Positions 19,122 to 27,647 of a stretch of DNA of 64,000 nt are shown here, one piece after another (the first letter of the stretch is position 1; every line of letters begins with the position of its first letter). The notes below the pieces were generated by a model. That model searched no databases. It was not told the DNA's origin and worked only from the letters and a program-made list of their open reading frames with translations. Both the position numbers and the translations under genes were made by a program. The stretch is from Nocardia wallacei. GTDB lineage: Bacteria > Actinomycetota > Actinomycetes > Mycobacteriales > Mycobacteriaceae. The stretch is taken from NCBI RefSeq assembly GCF_014466955.1, contig NZ_AP023396.1:5890001-5954000 (forward strand), read 5' to 3'.

Positions 19122-19975
19122 CCGATGGCCTCGATCGCCACCCGCGCGGCCTCCCCGATCGCCCTGTCCACGTGCGGCATTCGCGGATCCAGCACCTCGG
19201 CACGAGTGAAAACCGCTACGGCACAGCGCAATCCGCCGGGATACTCGACCACGCCGATCTCGTTGCGCACGCTCGGCAGCGTTCCCGTCTTGCTCCACAC
19301 GCGCACGTCCGACGCGAACGCCGAACCCAGCCGATGCTGGTTGAGTTGCAGGCCCATCAATTCCCGCACCCAGGCGCAGGCTTGCGGGGAGCCGGCACGG
19401 TCGCGCGCGATCAGCTCCAGCAGCCGGGTCATCTCGCGAGGCGTGCTCGCCGAGGTACGGGCGGGATCGAGGATGCGCAGCGCGAACACCTCGTCGTCGG
19501 ACAGCGCGGGATAGCGGCGCGCGAACGCCGCGGCGTCGGCGACACCCATGTCCTCGGCCATCGAGGCGAGCAGATCACGCAGCGAGCCGACGATCCGGGT
19601 GTGCTCGAGCCCCAGTTCGCGCACCAGGGACCGGACATTGTCCAGCCCGACGCGGTCGAACAACAGGTCCGCGGCGGAGTTGTCGCTGACCGACAGCGCC
19701 AGGTAGGCGGCATCGCGCAGACTGAACTCGACATCGTCACGGCAGCCCGAGGTGCCCGGACCGCCCAGCCGATACGCCGCCGTCGAGCGCACCCGGTCGG
19801 CCGGATCGAGCTGCCCAGCGCCGAACTGCCGCGCCAGCTCGAGCACCAGCGGCACCTTCACCACCGACGACAGCACCACGGGTTCGTCCGCGCCCCAGCC
19901 GGTTTCACCACCACAGCCCAGACATCGGGCGTGCAGCCAGCCCCGCACGCCGACGGCATCGAAAACGGCTCTCAT
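19076..19975 (-). CDS. Class A beta-lactamase-like serine hydrolase without visible signal peptide
   Basis: A 299-residue protein with the three active-site elements of class A beta-lactamase-like enzymes: S-x-x-K as SSVVK (Ser37, Lys40), SDN within ALSVSDNSAADL (about 97-99), and KTG in WSKTGTLPS (about 237). The N-terminus (MRAVFDAVGVRGWLHARCLG) is not a signal peptide, unlike secreted beta-lactamases, so it may be cytosolic or have a different export start. Relatives with this layout are often simply called serine hydrolases. Substrate unknown. Confidence 0.8.
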   Translation of the reverse strand: MRAVFDAVGVRGWLHARCLGCGGETGWGADEPVVLSSVVKVPLVLELARQFGAGQLDPADRVRSTAAYRLGGPGTSGCRDDVEFSLRDAAYLALSVSDNSAADLLFDRVGLDNVRSLVRELGLEHTRIVGSLRDLLASMAEDMGVADAAAFARRYPALSDDEVFALRILDPARTSASTPREMTRLLELIARDRAGSPQACAWVRELMGLQLNQHRLGSAFASDVRVWSKTGTLPSVRNEIGVVEYPGGLRCAVAVFTRAEVLDPRMPHVDRAIGEAARVAIEAIGHRRPISTCQGSASS

Positions 19976-20001
19976 GCGGGCGATTTCGGCGCTCGGACGC
20001 C

Positions 20002-21393
20002 CTACGCCCCGATCAGCCGCTGCGCCAGGTAGCCCTCGACCCGGTCCAGCGCGATCCGCTCCTGCGCCATCGAGTCGCGCTCGCGCACCGTCACCGCCTG
20101 GTCCTCGAGGGTGTCGAAGTCGACGGTGATGCAGAACGGGGTGCCGATCTCGTCCTGGCGGCGGTAGCGCTTGCCGATCGCCTGCGCGTCGTCGAACTGC
20201 ACGTTCCAGTTCTTGCGCAACTGTGCGGCCAGATCGCGCGCCTTCGGCGACAGGTCGGCGTTGCGGGACAGGGGCAGCACGGCGGCCTTCACCGGCGACA
20301 GGCGGCGATCCAGCCGCAGCACGGTGCGCTTCTCCATGGCGCCCTTGGCATTGGGCGCCTCGTCCTCGGTGTAGGCGTCGATCAGGAACGCCATCAGCGA
20401 GCGGGTCAGACCGGCCGCCGGCTCGATCACGTACGGGGTGTAGCGCTCGCCGGTGGCCTGGTCGAAGTAGTTCAACTCCTGGCCCGAGTGCTCCGAATGC
20501 GTCCTCAGGTCGAAGTCGGTGCGGTTGGCCACGCCCTCCAGCTCACCCCACTCGCTGCCCTGGAAGTGGAAGCGGTACTCGATGTCGACCGTGCGGGTCG
20601 AGTAGTGCGAGAGCTTTTCCTTCGGGTGCTCGTAGAGCCGCAGGTTCTGCGGGTCGATGCCGAGGTCGGTGTACCAGGCCAGGCGGGTGTCGATCCAGTA
20701 CTGGTGCCACTGCTCGTCGTCACCCGGCTTGACGAAGAACTCCATCTCCATCTGCTCGAACTCGCGGGTGCGGAAGATGAAGTTGCCCGGCGTGATCTCG
20801 TTGCGGAAGCTCTTGCCGATCTGCGCGATGCCGAACGGCGGCTTCTTGCGCGCGGTCGTCATCACGTTGGCGAAGTTGACGAAGATGCCCTGCGCGGTCT
20901 CCGGGCGCAGGTAGTGCAGGCCCTCCTCGGACTCGATCGGGCCGAGGTAGGTCTTGAGCATCATGTTGAAGTCGCGCGGCTCGGTCCACTGGCCGACGGT
21001 GCCGCAGTCCGGGCAGGCGATGCCGCTCATCGGCACGGAATCCGGGTCGGCGATGTCGTTCTTCTCAGCGAACGCCTCCTGCAGGTGGTCCTGCCGGTGC
21101 CGGCGGTGACAGTTGAGGCATTCGACCAGCGGGTCGTTGAACACCGAGACGTGACCGGAGGCCACCCACACCTGACGCGGCAGGATGATCGAGGAATCCA
21201 GGCCCACCACGTCGTCGCGGCTGGTCACCATGGACCGCCACCACTGCCGCTTGATGTTCTCCTTCAGTTCCACACCCAGCGGGCCGTAGTCCCACGCCGA
21301 CCTGGTGCCTCCGTAGATCTCGCCACTGGGGAAGACGAGACCCCGGCGCTTGGCGAGGTTGGCGACGGTGTCGACCTTCGACTTGGGTGCCAC
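20002..21393 (-). CDS. glyS: Glycyl-tRNA synthetase (alpha-dimer type)
   Basis: A 463-residue class II synthetase that charges tRNA-Gly. Motifs include [20 protein letters not shown] at the N-terminus, the zinc-binding pairs CLNCHRRH and CPDCGTVG, motif 2 around [14 protein letters not shown], and motif 3 near the C-terminus ([18 protein letters not shown]). The GTG at 21393 has GGGAG upstream. It is divergent from smtB-zur, the order seen in mycobacteria. Confidence 0.97.
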   Translation of the reverse strand: MAPKSKVDTVANLAKRRGLVFPSGEIYGGTRSAWDYGPLGVELKENIKRQWWRSMVTSRDDVVGLDSSIILPRQVWVASGHVSVFNDPLVECLNCHRRHRQDHLQEAFAEKNDIADPDSVPMSGIACPDCGTVGQWTEPRDFNMMLKTYLGPIESEEGLHYLRPETAQGIFVNFANVMTTARKKPPFGIAQIGKSFRNEITPGNFIFRTREFEQMEMEFFVKPGDDEQWHQYWIDTRLAWYTDLGIDPQNLRLYEHPKEKLSHYSTRTVDIEYRFHFQGSEWGELEGVANRTDFDLRTHSEHSGQELNYFDQATGERYTPYVIEPAAGLTRSLMAFLIDAYTEDEAPNAKGAMEKRTVLRLDRRLSPVKAAVLPLSRNADLSPKARDLAAQLRKNWNVQFDDAQAIGKRYRRQDEIGTPFCITVDFDTLEDQAVTVRERDSMAQERIALDRVEGYLAQRLIGA

Positions 21394-21531
21394 GACTGGA
21401 GCTCTCCCTCTGGATGAGTGTGGTAAGCGATTCGGTCCAGAGTATCGGCACGGCCCCGGCGCGGTCGAAGCAGTATCCGCACATCACGGGCATCCCGCCC
21501 GCGTTCGCCCGGCCCGAACCAGAGTGTCGGA

Positions 21532-21561
21532 TTGACATGCGCACTTTTGCATACCAATAAT
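21532..21561 (+). promoter_or_regulatory. Promoter of smtB-zur with overlapping dyad
   Basis: A perfect -35 TTGACA (21532-21537) is followed after 18 bases by AATAAT (21556-21561), a near-consensus -10. An imperfect dyad, ATGC and GCAT spaced by 8 bases (21537-21552), lies in the spacer, a usual place for ArsR/SmtB repressors. The leader to the ATG at 21592 carries AAGGAG. Confidence 0.6.
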
Positions 21562-21591
21562 GGCATCGGTTTCCAATAAGGAGTTGGTTCG

Positions 21592-21987
21592 ATGACCGCC
21601 GACAGTGGTGCCCCCGCACGGCGTAGCCGCGTCGCCGTGGAGGCGCCCACCCCCATCCCGCACGACCCGTATCCGTATCGGGCGCCCTCCGCTCCGGCGG
21701 TGCCACCGCGAGGCATCCTGGACAACGCGGGCGAGCTGCTGCGCGCGCTGGCCGCACCGGTGCGCATCGCGATCGTGCTGCAACTGCGCGAGTCGCCGCG
21801 CTGCGTCCACGAGCTGGTCGATACCCTGGGCGTGACGCAGCCTCTGGTGAGCCAGCACCTGCGCATCCTGAAGTCGGCGGGCGTGGTGCGCGGGGAACGT
21901 ACCGGGCGCGAGGTGATCTACGAACTCGTCGATGATCATCTGGCACGTATCGTCGTCGATGCCGTCGCACATGCCGAGGAAGGGTGA
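21592..21987 (+). CDS. smtB: ArsR/SmtB-family metalloregulator
   Basis: A 131-residue winged-helix repressor. A basic N-terminal extension of about 40 residues precedes the domain starting ILDNAGELLRALAAPVRIAI. The HTH is VHELVDTLGVTQPLVSQHLRILKSAGVV, followed by a beta-wing (RTGREVIYELVDDHLARIVVDAVAHAEE) whose last helix carries Asp/His residues suited to the alpha-5 zinc site of SmtB. Zinc release of DNA would allow expression of this gene and zur. It is separated from zur by 3 bases. The gene pair and position next to glyS match mycobacterial smtB-zur. Confidence 0.9.
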   Translation: MTADSGAPARRSRVAVEAPTPIPHDPYPYRAPSAPAVPPRGILDNAGELLRALAAPVRIAIVLQLRESPRCVHELVDTLGVTQPLVSQHLRILKSAGVVRGERTGREVIYELVDDHLARIVVDAVAHAEEG

Positions 21988-21990
21988 TTC

Positions 21991-22434
21991 GTGCCGGAGA
22001 ACACGGGCATAAAGGACAAGACCGTCGGAGTTCGCAGCACTCGCCAGCGCAGCGCCATCGCGGCGCTGCTGGGCGATATCGAGGAGTTCCGGTCCGCCCA
22101 GGAACTACACGACGAACTGCGCCGCCGCGGTGAGGGCATCGGCCTGACCACCGTCTATCGCACACTGCAATCGCTGGCCGACGCCGGAAAGGTGGACGTG
22201 CTGCGCACCGACACCGGTGAGTCGGTCTACCGCCAGTGCTCCAAGGGACACCACCACCATCTGGTGTGCCGCCACTGTGGCCGCACGGTGGAGGTGGAGG
22301 GCCCGACCGTCGAGGCCTGGGCCGAGACCATCGCCAGTCAGCACGGCTTCACCGAAATCAGCCACACCATGGAGGTTTTCGGCACCTGCCGCCACTGCGC
22401 CGCCGTCCACGAAAGCCACCGGGCCCACGCCTGA
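21991..22434 (+). CDS. zur: Zinc uptake regulator of the Fur family
   Basis: A 147-residue Fur-family repressor. The winged helix contains STRQRSAIAALLGDIEEF and GIGLTTVYRTLQSLADAG. The metal sites are clear: HHHHLVCRHCGRTVEVE (structural CxxC pair) and HGFTEISHTMEVFGTCRHC with the second CxxC. His-rich KGHHHHLVC and the hinge histidines support a zinc regulator rather than Fur. GTG start at 21991 with AGGAAGGG upstream. Coupled to smtB in one transcript. Confidence 0.93.
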   Translation: MPENTGIKDKTVGVRSTRQRSAIAALLGDIEEFRSAQELHDELRRRGEGIGLTTVYRTLQSLADAGKVDVLRTDTGESVYRQCSKGHHHHLVCRHCGRTVEVEGPTVEAWAETIASQHGFTEISHTMEVFGTCRHCAAVHESHRAHA

Positions 22435-22496
22435 TCGCCGAGGCGAACGGCAGAACCGCGCCCCGACCGGACGACCGGGGCGCGTTCACTCGCCGA

Positions 22497-23453
22497 TCAG
22501 GCGGGTACCGGTTCCGGGGCCGGGGAACGGCGGGGCAGTAGGGCGCCCGCGCCGAGCATGAGCAGTGCCGCACCGGCCCAGCAGAGCAGCACGATCAGCG
22601 GGGCGGCGGCGCCGTGGCCGTCGAAGAAGGCGACCGAGCGGATCAGCGTGGCGGCGGCGCCCGGCGGCAGCAGCTGGCCGATCGCGCCCCACGGCTGGGG
22701 CAGCAGCTCGGGCGCGGAGGTCGCGGCCGAGAACGGGTTGCCGATCAGCAACATCAGCAACGCTCCGAGACCGATTCCGGCGTTGCCGATGAGCGTCGCC
22801 AGCCCGGCGACCGTCCCCGCCACCGCGAACGACACCAGCCCGGCGATCGACGCCAGGGTGAGGTAGGAGCCGGGCACCAGCTGCATCCAGGTCTGCACCA
22901 CGACCATGCTGAGCAGTCCCCCGGCGATGCCGAACGACAGCACGCCGATCGCACGCGCCGCGGCCGTCGGCACCAGCAGGCTGAGCAGCACTCCGCCCGC
23001 GATACCGGCCATCACCAGCGGCAGCACCATCGCACCGAATCCCGTACCGCGCGGATCGTCCGGGTCCGCGGGCACCACGTCCTGCACGGCGGCGGCCGGA
23101 GCGCCCGACATCTGCTGGGCGATGGCCGTGAGCTGTTGCGCCACAGCGGGACTCGCCGCCGAGGCGACCAGCACCCGGGGTGGCCCGCCGTCGGTCACCA
23201 CGGCGCCGTAGGCGTCACGCTGCTCGATGGCCGCGCGGGCGGCCGCCTCATCGGTCACGGTGGTGATGTCGAAGGCGTCGCGATCGCGCTCGGCCAGCTT
23301 GGCGGCGACCATGCTCGCCGCCGGACCCGATACCGCGACCGGTAGGTCGCGCGGCCCGATATTCGCGGCCGGCCAAGCGAAGGCGATGAGCATGACAGCT
23401 TGCACCAAGGCGGCGGCGAGGCCCACCGCGACGGCGCGCGACGTGGCATTCAT
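22497..23453 (-). CDS. ABC-2/YhgE-like multi-spanning membrane protein
   Basis: A 318-residue membrane protein. One N-terminal TM (AVAVGLAAALVQAVMLIAFA) is followed by an extracytoplasmic region of about 130 residues (AASMVAAKLAERDRDAFDIT...) and then five to six TM helices. This one-plus-five pattern with the loop resembles DUF3533/YhgE and ABC-2 permease-like proteins, which may export small molecules or toxins. The ATG at 23453 has GGGAG 8 bases upstream. Divergent from a TetR gene that probably controls it. Confidence 0.75.
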   Translation of the reverse strand: MNATSRAVAVGLAAALVQAVMLIAFAWPAANIGPRDLPVAVSGPAASMVAAKLAERDRDAFDITTVTDEAAARAAIEQRDAYGAVVTDGGPPRVLVASAASPAVAQQLTAIAQQMSGAPAAAVQDVVPADPDDPRGTGFGAMVLPLVMAGIAGGVLLSLLVPTAAARAIGVLSFGIAGGLLSMVVVQTWMQLVPGSYLTLASIAGLVSFAVAGTVAGLATLIGNAGIGLGALLMLLIGNPFSAATSAPELLPQPWGAIGQLLPPGAAATLIRSVAFFDGHGAAAPLIVLLCWAGAALLMLGAGALLPRRSPAPEPVPA

Positions 23454-23528
23454 GACGTACTCCCAAAGAAATCGGAGGATCGTTCTTTTTGTGCACCCAC
23501 CGTCGCACCGGCGACCGAGCTTGTCAAG

Positions 23529-23542
23529 AACGGATATTCGTT
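23529..23542. promoter_or_regulatory. Candidate TetR operator
   Basis: A near-palindrome with arms AACG and CGTT around GATATT (12 of 14 bases symmetric) lies 14 bases before the TetR start and between the divergent genes. Position and symmetry fit an autoregulatory operator. Confidence 0.45.
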
Positions 23543-23555
23543 TTATTTTGGGGAC

Positions 23556-24170
23556 ATGCCCCGTGTCAGCGAGGAACACCTCGAACGCCGTCGCCAGCAG
23601 ATCCTCGACGCGGCCCAGACCTGTTTCGCGAACAAGGGCTTCCACTCCACCTCGATGCAGGACGTGTTCACCGAGTCGGGGCTGTCCGCGGGCGCGGTAT
23701 ACCGATACTTCAAGAGCAAGGACGACCTGATCGCCGCCCTGGCCGCCGACGCGACGCAGCTGCTGCGCGGCATCCTGGACGACATCATCAATCGCGATCC
23801 GCTGCCCACACCCGGCGGTCTGATCGGCGCGCTGACCGCGGAGATCGTCCACCTCGGCGAGCGCACCGGCCGCGTTCGCCTGGCCCCGCAGGCCTGGGCG
23901 CTGGCCCTCACCGACGAGACGGCCGCGCACTACGTCCGCACGGCGATGGGTGCGCTGCGCGACCGCTGGCAGGACTATGCCGAGCGGATGCGCGCGATCG
24001 GCTGGCTACCACCCGATGCCGACACCGACGCCGTGGCCAAGGTTCTGCTGGGGCTCATGCCCGGATTCATCCTCCAGCATCTGGTGCTCGGCGATGTCAC
24101 ACCGGACGATATGAGCCGCGGCATCGACACGCTGTTGCCCGGCTACCGGCACGCCCCGGCCGCGAGCTAG
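23556..24170 (+). CDS. TetR-family transcriptional regulator
   Basis: A 204-residue regulator starting at the ATG at 23556 (MPRVSEEHLERRRQQILDAA). The HTH is STSMQDVFTESGLSAGAVYR with YFKSKDDLIAAL after it. The C-terminal domain is helical (TetR_C type) with a conserved-looking LMPGFILQHLVLGD. The reading frame runs further upstream without similarity. Divergent from the membrane protein gene at 23453; likely its repressor and a drug-type sensor. Confidence 0.9.
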   Translation: MPRVSEEHLERRRQQILDAAQTCFANKGFHSTSMQDVFTESGLSAGAVYRYFKSKDDLIAALAADATQLLRGILDDIINRDPLPTPGGLIGALTAEIVHLGERTGRVRLAPQAWALALTDETAAHYVRTAMGALRDRWQDYAERMRAIGWLPPDADTDAVAKVLLGLMPGFILQHLVLGDVTPDDMSRGIDTLLPGYRHAPAAS

Positions 24171-24180
24171 CGCGGAACCC

Positions 24181-24588
24181 TCAGGGCACCAACCCTTTCC
24201 GGGCCTCCCCCGCCCCGGCCAGCACGAGCAGCAGCATGGTCGACAGCGCCTCGTCACCGAGCCCGGCGGCCGGGAAGGTGTAGCGCAGCATCACGTCGGC
24301 GAGCTTGTCGCGCACCTTCACCGTGAGCGAGCCGAATTGCAGCGCGCCGTTGCGGTCGGCGACGCGCTTGTGCAGCTGCGCCTTCAGCGGGCGGTCCCAG
24401 GCCAGCAGGCAGGTGAGGGTCAGCACGTCCAGCCCGGGCGCCAGGTTCACCCCGCGCAGCGAGCACAGCGCTCCGTCGTATTCGAAGCCGATCCCGCCGT
24501 CCTCGACGCGGACGTCGATGTCGTATCCGGCCAGGCAGGCGCCCGCCCGGGCCTGCAGTTCCTGTGCGGCGGCGGTCTCGCTGGTCAC
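24181..24588 (-). CDS. Conserved actinobacterial hypothetical protein (Rv2360c-like position)
   Basis: A 135-residue protein starting at the GTG at 24588, which overlaps the uppS stop by GTGA. The sequence is alpha/beta with [20 protein letters not shown] in the first half and [20 protein letters not shown] in the second. No catalytic motif is recognised. In mycobacteria a conserved hypothetical gene of similar size occupies the same place between zur and uppS, so I place it there by context. It sits just 10 bases from the convergent TetR gene end. Confidence 0.7.
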   Translation of the reverse strand: MTSETAAAQELQARAGACLAGYDIDVRVEDGGIGFEYDGALCSLRGVNLAPGLDVLTLTCLLAWDRPLKAQLHKRVADRNGALQFGSLTVKVRDKLADVMLRYTFPAAGLGDEALSTMLLLVLAGAGEARKGLVP

Positions 24589-25394
24589 TTCACGCCGCCG
24601 AAACGCCGGTCCCGCTTGGCGTACTCCACGCAGGCTTCCCACAGGTTGCGGCGGTCGAAGTCCGGGAACAGCGTGTGCTGGTACACGAACTCCGCGTACG
24701 CCGACTGCCAGATCAGGAAGTTCGAGCTGCGCAGCTCGCCCGAGGGACGCAGGAACAGGTCCACATCGGGCATGTCCGGTTCGTCGAGGTACTGCGCGAA
24801 CGTGGACTCGTTGATCTTCTCCGGGTCGAGTTCACCGGCGGCCACGCGGCGGCCGATCTCCCTTGCGGCGTCGGCGATCTCGGCGCGCCCCCCGTAGTTG
24901 ACGCACATGGTGAGAGTCATCACCGTGTTGTCCCTGGTGAGTTCCTCCGCGACCTCGAGCTCCTTGATCACGCTGCGCCACAATCGCGGTCGGCGTCCGG
25001 CCCAGCGCACCCGCACACCCATCTCGTGCATCTCGTCGCGGCGGCGGCGGATCACGTCGCGATTGAAGCCCATCAGGAAGCGGACCTCGTCGGGGCTGCG
25101 ACGCCAGTTCTCGGTCGAAAAGGCATAGGCCGAAAGCCATTTCACGCCGATCTCGATGCACCCCTCGACGGTGTCCATCAGCACCGCTTCGCCGCGCTCG
25201 TGCCCGGCGGTGCGCGGCAGCCCCTGCTCCTGCGCCCAGCGCCCGTTGCCGTCCATCACCAGCGCCACATGCCGGGGCACGAATTCCAGCGGCAGGTTCG
25301 GCGGCGTCGCGCCCGAGGGGTGCGGTGCGGGCGGGCGAATCGTGCGGGTGGGCGACGCGGCGGTTGGGGTGCGGTTACCGATCACGGGTTCCAT
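24585..25394 (-). CDS. uppS: Isoprenyl (decaprenyl) diphosphate synthase, cis type
   Basis: A 269-residue cis-prenyltransferase that builds the lipid carrier for cell-wall sugars. The pyrophosphate site is [13 protein letters not shown] (about 45-57) with GHERGEAVL after it; [16 protein letters not shown] and the C-terminal [23 protein letters not shown] segments are the other family signatures. The first 40 residues are a Pro-rich, non-conserved extension. In mycobacteria the equivalent long-chain enzyme makes decaprenyl phosphate. Coupled to the downstream hypothetical gene. Confidence 0.96.
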   Translation of the reverse strand: MEPVIGNRTPTAASPTRTIRPPAPHPSGATPPNLPLEFVPRHVALVMDGNGRWAQEQGLPRTAGHERGEAVLMDTVEGCIEIGVKWLSAYAFSTENWRRSPDEVRFLMGFNRDVIRRRRDEMHEMGVRVRWAGRRPRLWRSVIKELEVAEELTRDNTVMTLTMCVNYGGRAEIADAAREIGRRVAAGELDPEKINESTFAQYLDEPDMPDVDLFLRPSGELRSSNFLIWQSAYAEFVYQHTLFPDFDRRNLWEACVEYAKRDRRFGGVK

Positions 25395-25442
25395 CCTGCA
25401 TCACGCGGCCGTGGGCCGGTCCGCTGCTCCCCGCCTCGGCGG

Positions 25443-26093
25443 TCATCCCCGCAGCAAGGTCACGCTGTAGACGACGATCCAGCCGATCCACCCGAGCCAG
25501 CCGACCAGGCCCGCGAGCGCGATCCGGTTGACGCCCTCCACGTTGTACGGGCTGGCCGACGCCGCGACGAACAGTAGTGCGGCGCTCGAGTAACCGAGCC
25601 AGGCATGCCAGTCCGGGATGAAACCCGCGGTGGTCCCGGCGGCGGAGAAGCCCAACAGCGCGATCGCGAGGAACATCTGGTTGTAGCCGAACAGCACATT
25701 GCTCAGTCCCCACAGCGCCACGGTGGAACCACGGTCGTGCCGCGCGGCCGCGGCCATGCCGAACCGCAGCGCTTCCACGCACGCGAAGGCGACGTTCTGC
25801 ATGAGCACCCCGGCGAACCCCACCAGCGCCCAGGCCCGGGCCGCCGACCCGCCCTGCCACAGCCGGTCGACCAGCCCGGCGGCGAAGACCGTCGTGCCCA
25901 GCCACAGCGTCGGCACCAGCACCGACGGCAGTTTCAAGGCGTTCCCGACGGTCGCGAAGGAGTCCACGACCGCGTCGAGACCCTGGCCCGCCATCGGCAT
26001 CGGCAGCCGCCCGCGCGCATAGATGATGTTGATGACGACCCCCGCGAGTACGAACCCGAGACCGCCCAGGGCCGCCAGATCGGCGAAACTCAT
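25443..26093 (-). CDS. Predicted multi-spanning membrane protein
   Basis: A 216-residue protein with about six hydrophobic helices, beginning LAALGGLGFVLAGVVINIIY and ending WLGWIGWIVVYSVTLL. Short loops contain few charged residues. Family not recognised. Divergent from the TetR gene at 26185 across a short gap that holds a perfect palindrome, so probably repressed by it. Confidence 0.65.
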   Translation of the reverse strand: MSFADLAALGGLGFVLAGVVINIIYARGRLPMPMAGQGLDAVVDSFATVGNALKLPSVLVPTLWLGTTVFAAGLVDRLWQGGSAARAWALVGFAGVLMQNVAFACVEALRFGMAAAARHDRGSTVALWGLSNVLFGYNQMFLAIALLGFSAAGTTAGFIPDWHAWLGYSSAALLFVAASASPYNVEGVNRIALAGLVGWLGWIGWIVVYSVTLLRG

Positions 26094-26148
26094 GCGGGCA
26101 CCCCTTTCACCAGGCCAGGCAACCCGCCCGATATTGGTTTTACGCTAA

Positions 26149-26163
26149 CTATATTGAATATAG
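26149..26163. promoter_or_regulatory. Perfect palindromic operator
   Basis: CTATATT and AATATAG flank a single G in an otherwise GC-rich region, 22 bases before the TetR ATG and 56 bases from the divergent membrane gene. This is a good candidate binding site for the adjacent TetR regulator. Confidence 0.65.
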
Positions 26164-26184
26164 ACACACCCGAACAGGAGGGCA

Positions 26185-26805
26185 ATGACCCCGCCGGAAC
26201 GACGGCGCTACGACTCGCTGCGTCGCCAGGAACAAGCGCACCGGACCCGCGCCGACATCGCCGAGGCCGCGCGGCGGCTGTTCGTGAGCCAGGGCTGGGC
26301 GGCGACCACGGTGCGTGACGTGGCGCGCGAGGCCGGAGTCTCGGTGCCGACCGTTTATGCCGCCTACACCAACAAGCCCGGCTTGGTCTGGGCGCTCGTC
26401 GAGGCGGCTGACCTGTCGGCCGATATGTCGCGGATGCTCGCCGGTCTCGAGGGCTCGGCGGACCCCCGCGCGCAGCTCGCCGCGATGGCCGGTTACGACC
26501 GGCGGTTGTTCGAGCGATCCGGCGATCTCATCGGGCTGATCCGCGAGGCGGGCCGCACCGAGCCCGAGCTGGCGCAGGTGTATCGGCAGGCGCGGCGGCT
26601 GGCCGACGACACCCGGGTGGAAGTGTTCTCCGCGTGGCCCGCGGCGACGCTGCGCGCGGGCCTCGACATTCCGGCGGCCGTCGACATCTTCGCGGCGCTG
26701 TGCAATATCGACGTCTACAACACTCTGACCGGCGAACGCGGCTGGTCCCCCGGCCGGATCGAGCACTGGTGGGCCGACACGCTCGCCCGCGAACTGCTCC
26801 GCTGA
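26185..26805 (+). CDS. TetR-family transcriptional regulator
   Basis: A 206-residue regulator with the HTH VRDVAREAGVSVPTVYAAYTNKP (about 47-69, here split as VRDVAREAGVSV then PTVYAAYTNKP). The C-terminal ligand-binding half ends HWWADTLARELL. The ATG at 26185 has GGAGGG close upstream. Divergent from the membrane gene at 26093 and next to a perfect palindrome. Confidence 0.9.
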   Translation: MTPPERRRYDSLRRQEQAHRTRADIAEAARRLFVSQGWAATTVRDVAREAGVSVPTVYAAYTNKPGLVWALVEAADLSADMSRMLAGLEGSADPRAQLAAMAGYDRRLFERSGDLIGLIREAGRTEPELAQVYRQARRLADDTRVEVFSAWPAATLRAGLDIPAAVDIFAALCNIDVYNTLTGERGWSPGRIEHWWADTLARELLR

Positions 26806-26887
26806 CCCACCCCGCGCGCAACCGCCCCGCGCGGCGGCCTCGCGATACGGTGGTGCCGACCGCCGCCGAACGACGAAGGGTATCGCC

Positions 26888-27640
26888 GTGACCAGCGAGA
26901 GCACGACCAGGCTAGCGGTGCTGATCGATGCGGACAACGCCCAGCCGGCGATCGCGGACGGCCTGCTGGCCGAGGTCGCCAAATACGGCACCGCCCATGT
27001 GAAGCGGGCCTACGGCGACTGGACGAGCACCAATCTGAAGGGCTGGAAGGACCGGCTGCTGGAACAGTCGATTCAGCCGATCCAGCAGTTCGGATACACC
27101 ACCGGCAAGAACGCCACCGACTCGGCGATGATCATCGACGCCATGGATCTGCTCTACACGGGCAAGCTCGACGGCTTCGTGATCGTCTCCAGTGACAGCG
27201 ATTTCACCCGGCTCGCCAGCCGCATCCGCGAATCCGGGCTCACCGTCTACGGTTTCGGCCAGCGCAAGACGCCGCAGCCGTTCGTCGCCGCCTGCGACAA
27301 GTTCATCTACACCGAAAACCTCACCGACACAGCCGAAGAGGCCCCGGCCAAACCGCATCGGACGGGCGCCAATCAGCTGAAGGGTGATGCCAAGTTGATG
27401 AATCTGCTGCGCAATGCCGTCGACGCGGCCTCGGACGATTCGGGCTGGGCGATGCTGTCGGGTGTCGGCTCGATAATCAACAAGCAGCGTCCCGACTTCG
27501 ATCCGCGTACCTACGGGTACCGCAAGCTCGGCGACTTGTTCGCTGCCACAACATTGTTCGACATCGAGGGCCGCAGCCCCGGCGAGGGCAAGCCGGAGAT
27601 CACCTACGTCCGGGATATCCGGTACCGGCCGTCGACCTGA
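26888..27640 (+). CDS. NYN-domain protein with C-terminal OST-HTH/LOTUS-like domain
   Basis: A 250-residue protein. The NYN (PIN-like) nuclease domain starts LAVLIDADNAQPAIADG and continues GKNATDSAMIIDAMDLLY and GFVIVSSDSDFTRLASRIRE, which supply the conserved Asp set (near residues 14-16, 79 and 98-100). After a linker, residues about 165-240 (LKGDAKLMNLLRNAVDAA... RKLGDLFAATTLFDI) resemble the OST-HTH/LOTUS RNA-binding fold. This LabA/DUF88-type pairing suggests an RNase or RNA-binding role. GTG start with GAAGGG upstream. Confidence 0.82.
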   Translation: MTSESTTRLAVLIDADNAQPAIADGLLAEVAKYGTAHVKRAYGDWTSTNLKGWKDRLLEQSIQPIQQFGYTTGKNATDSAMIIDAMDLLYTGKLDGFVIVSSDSDFTRLASRIRESGLTVYGFGQRKTPQPFVAACDKFIYTENLTDTAEEAPAKPHRTGANQLKGDAKLMNLLRNAVDAASDDSGWAMLSGVGSIINKQRPDFDPRTYGYRKLGDLFAATTLFDIEGRSPGEGKPEITYVRDIRYRPST

Positions 27641-27647
27641 TCGAGGT

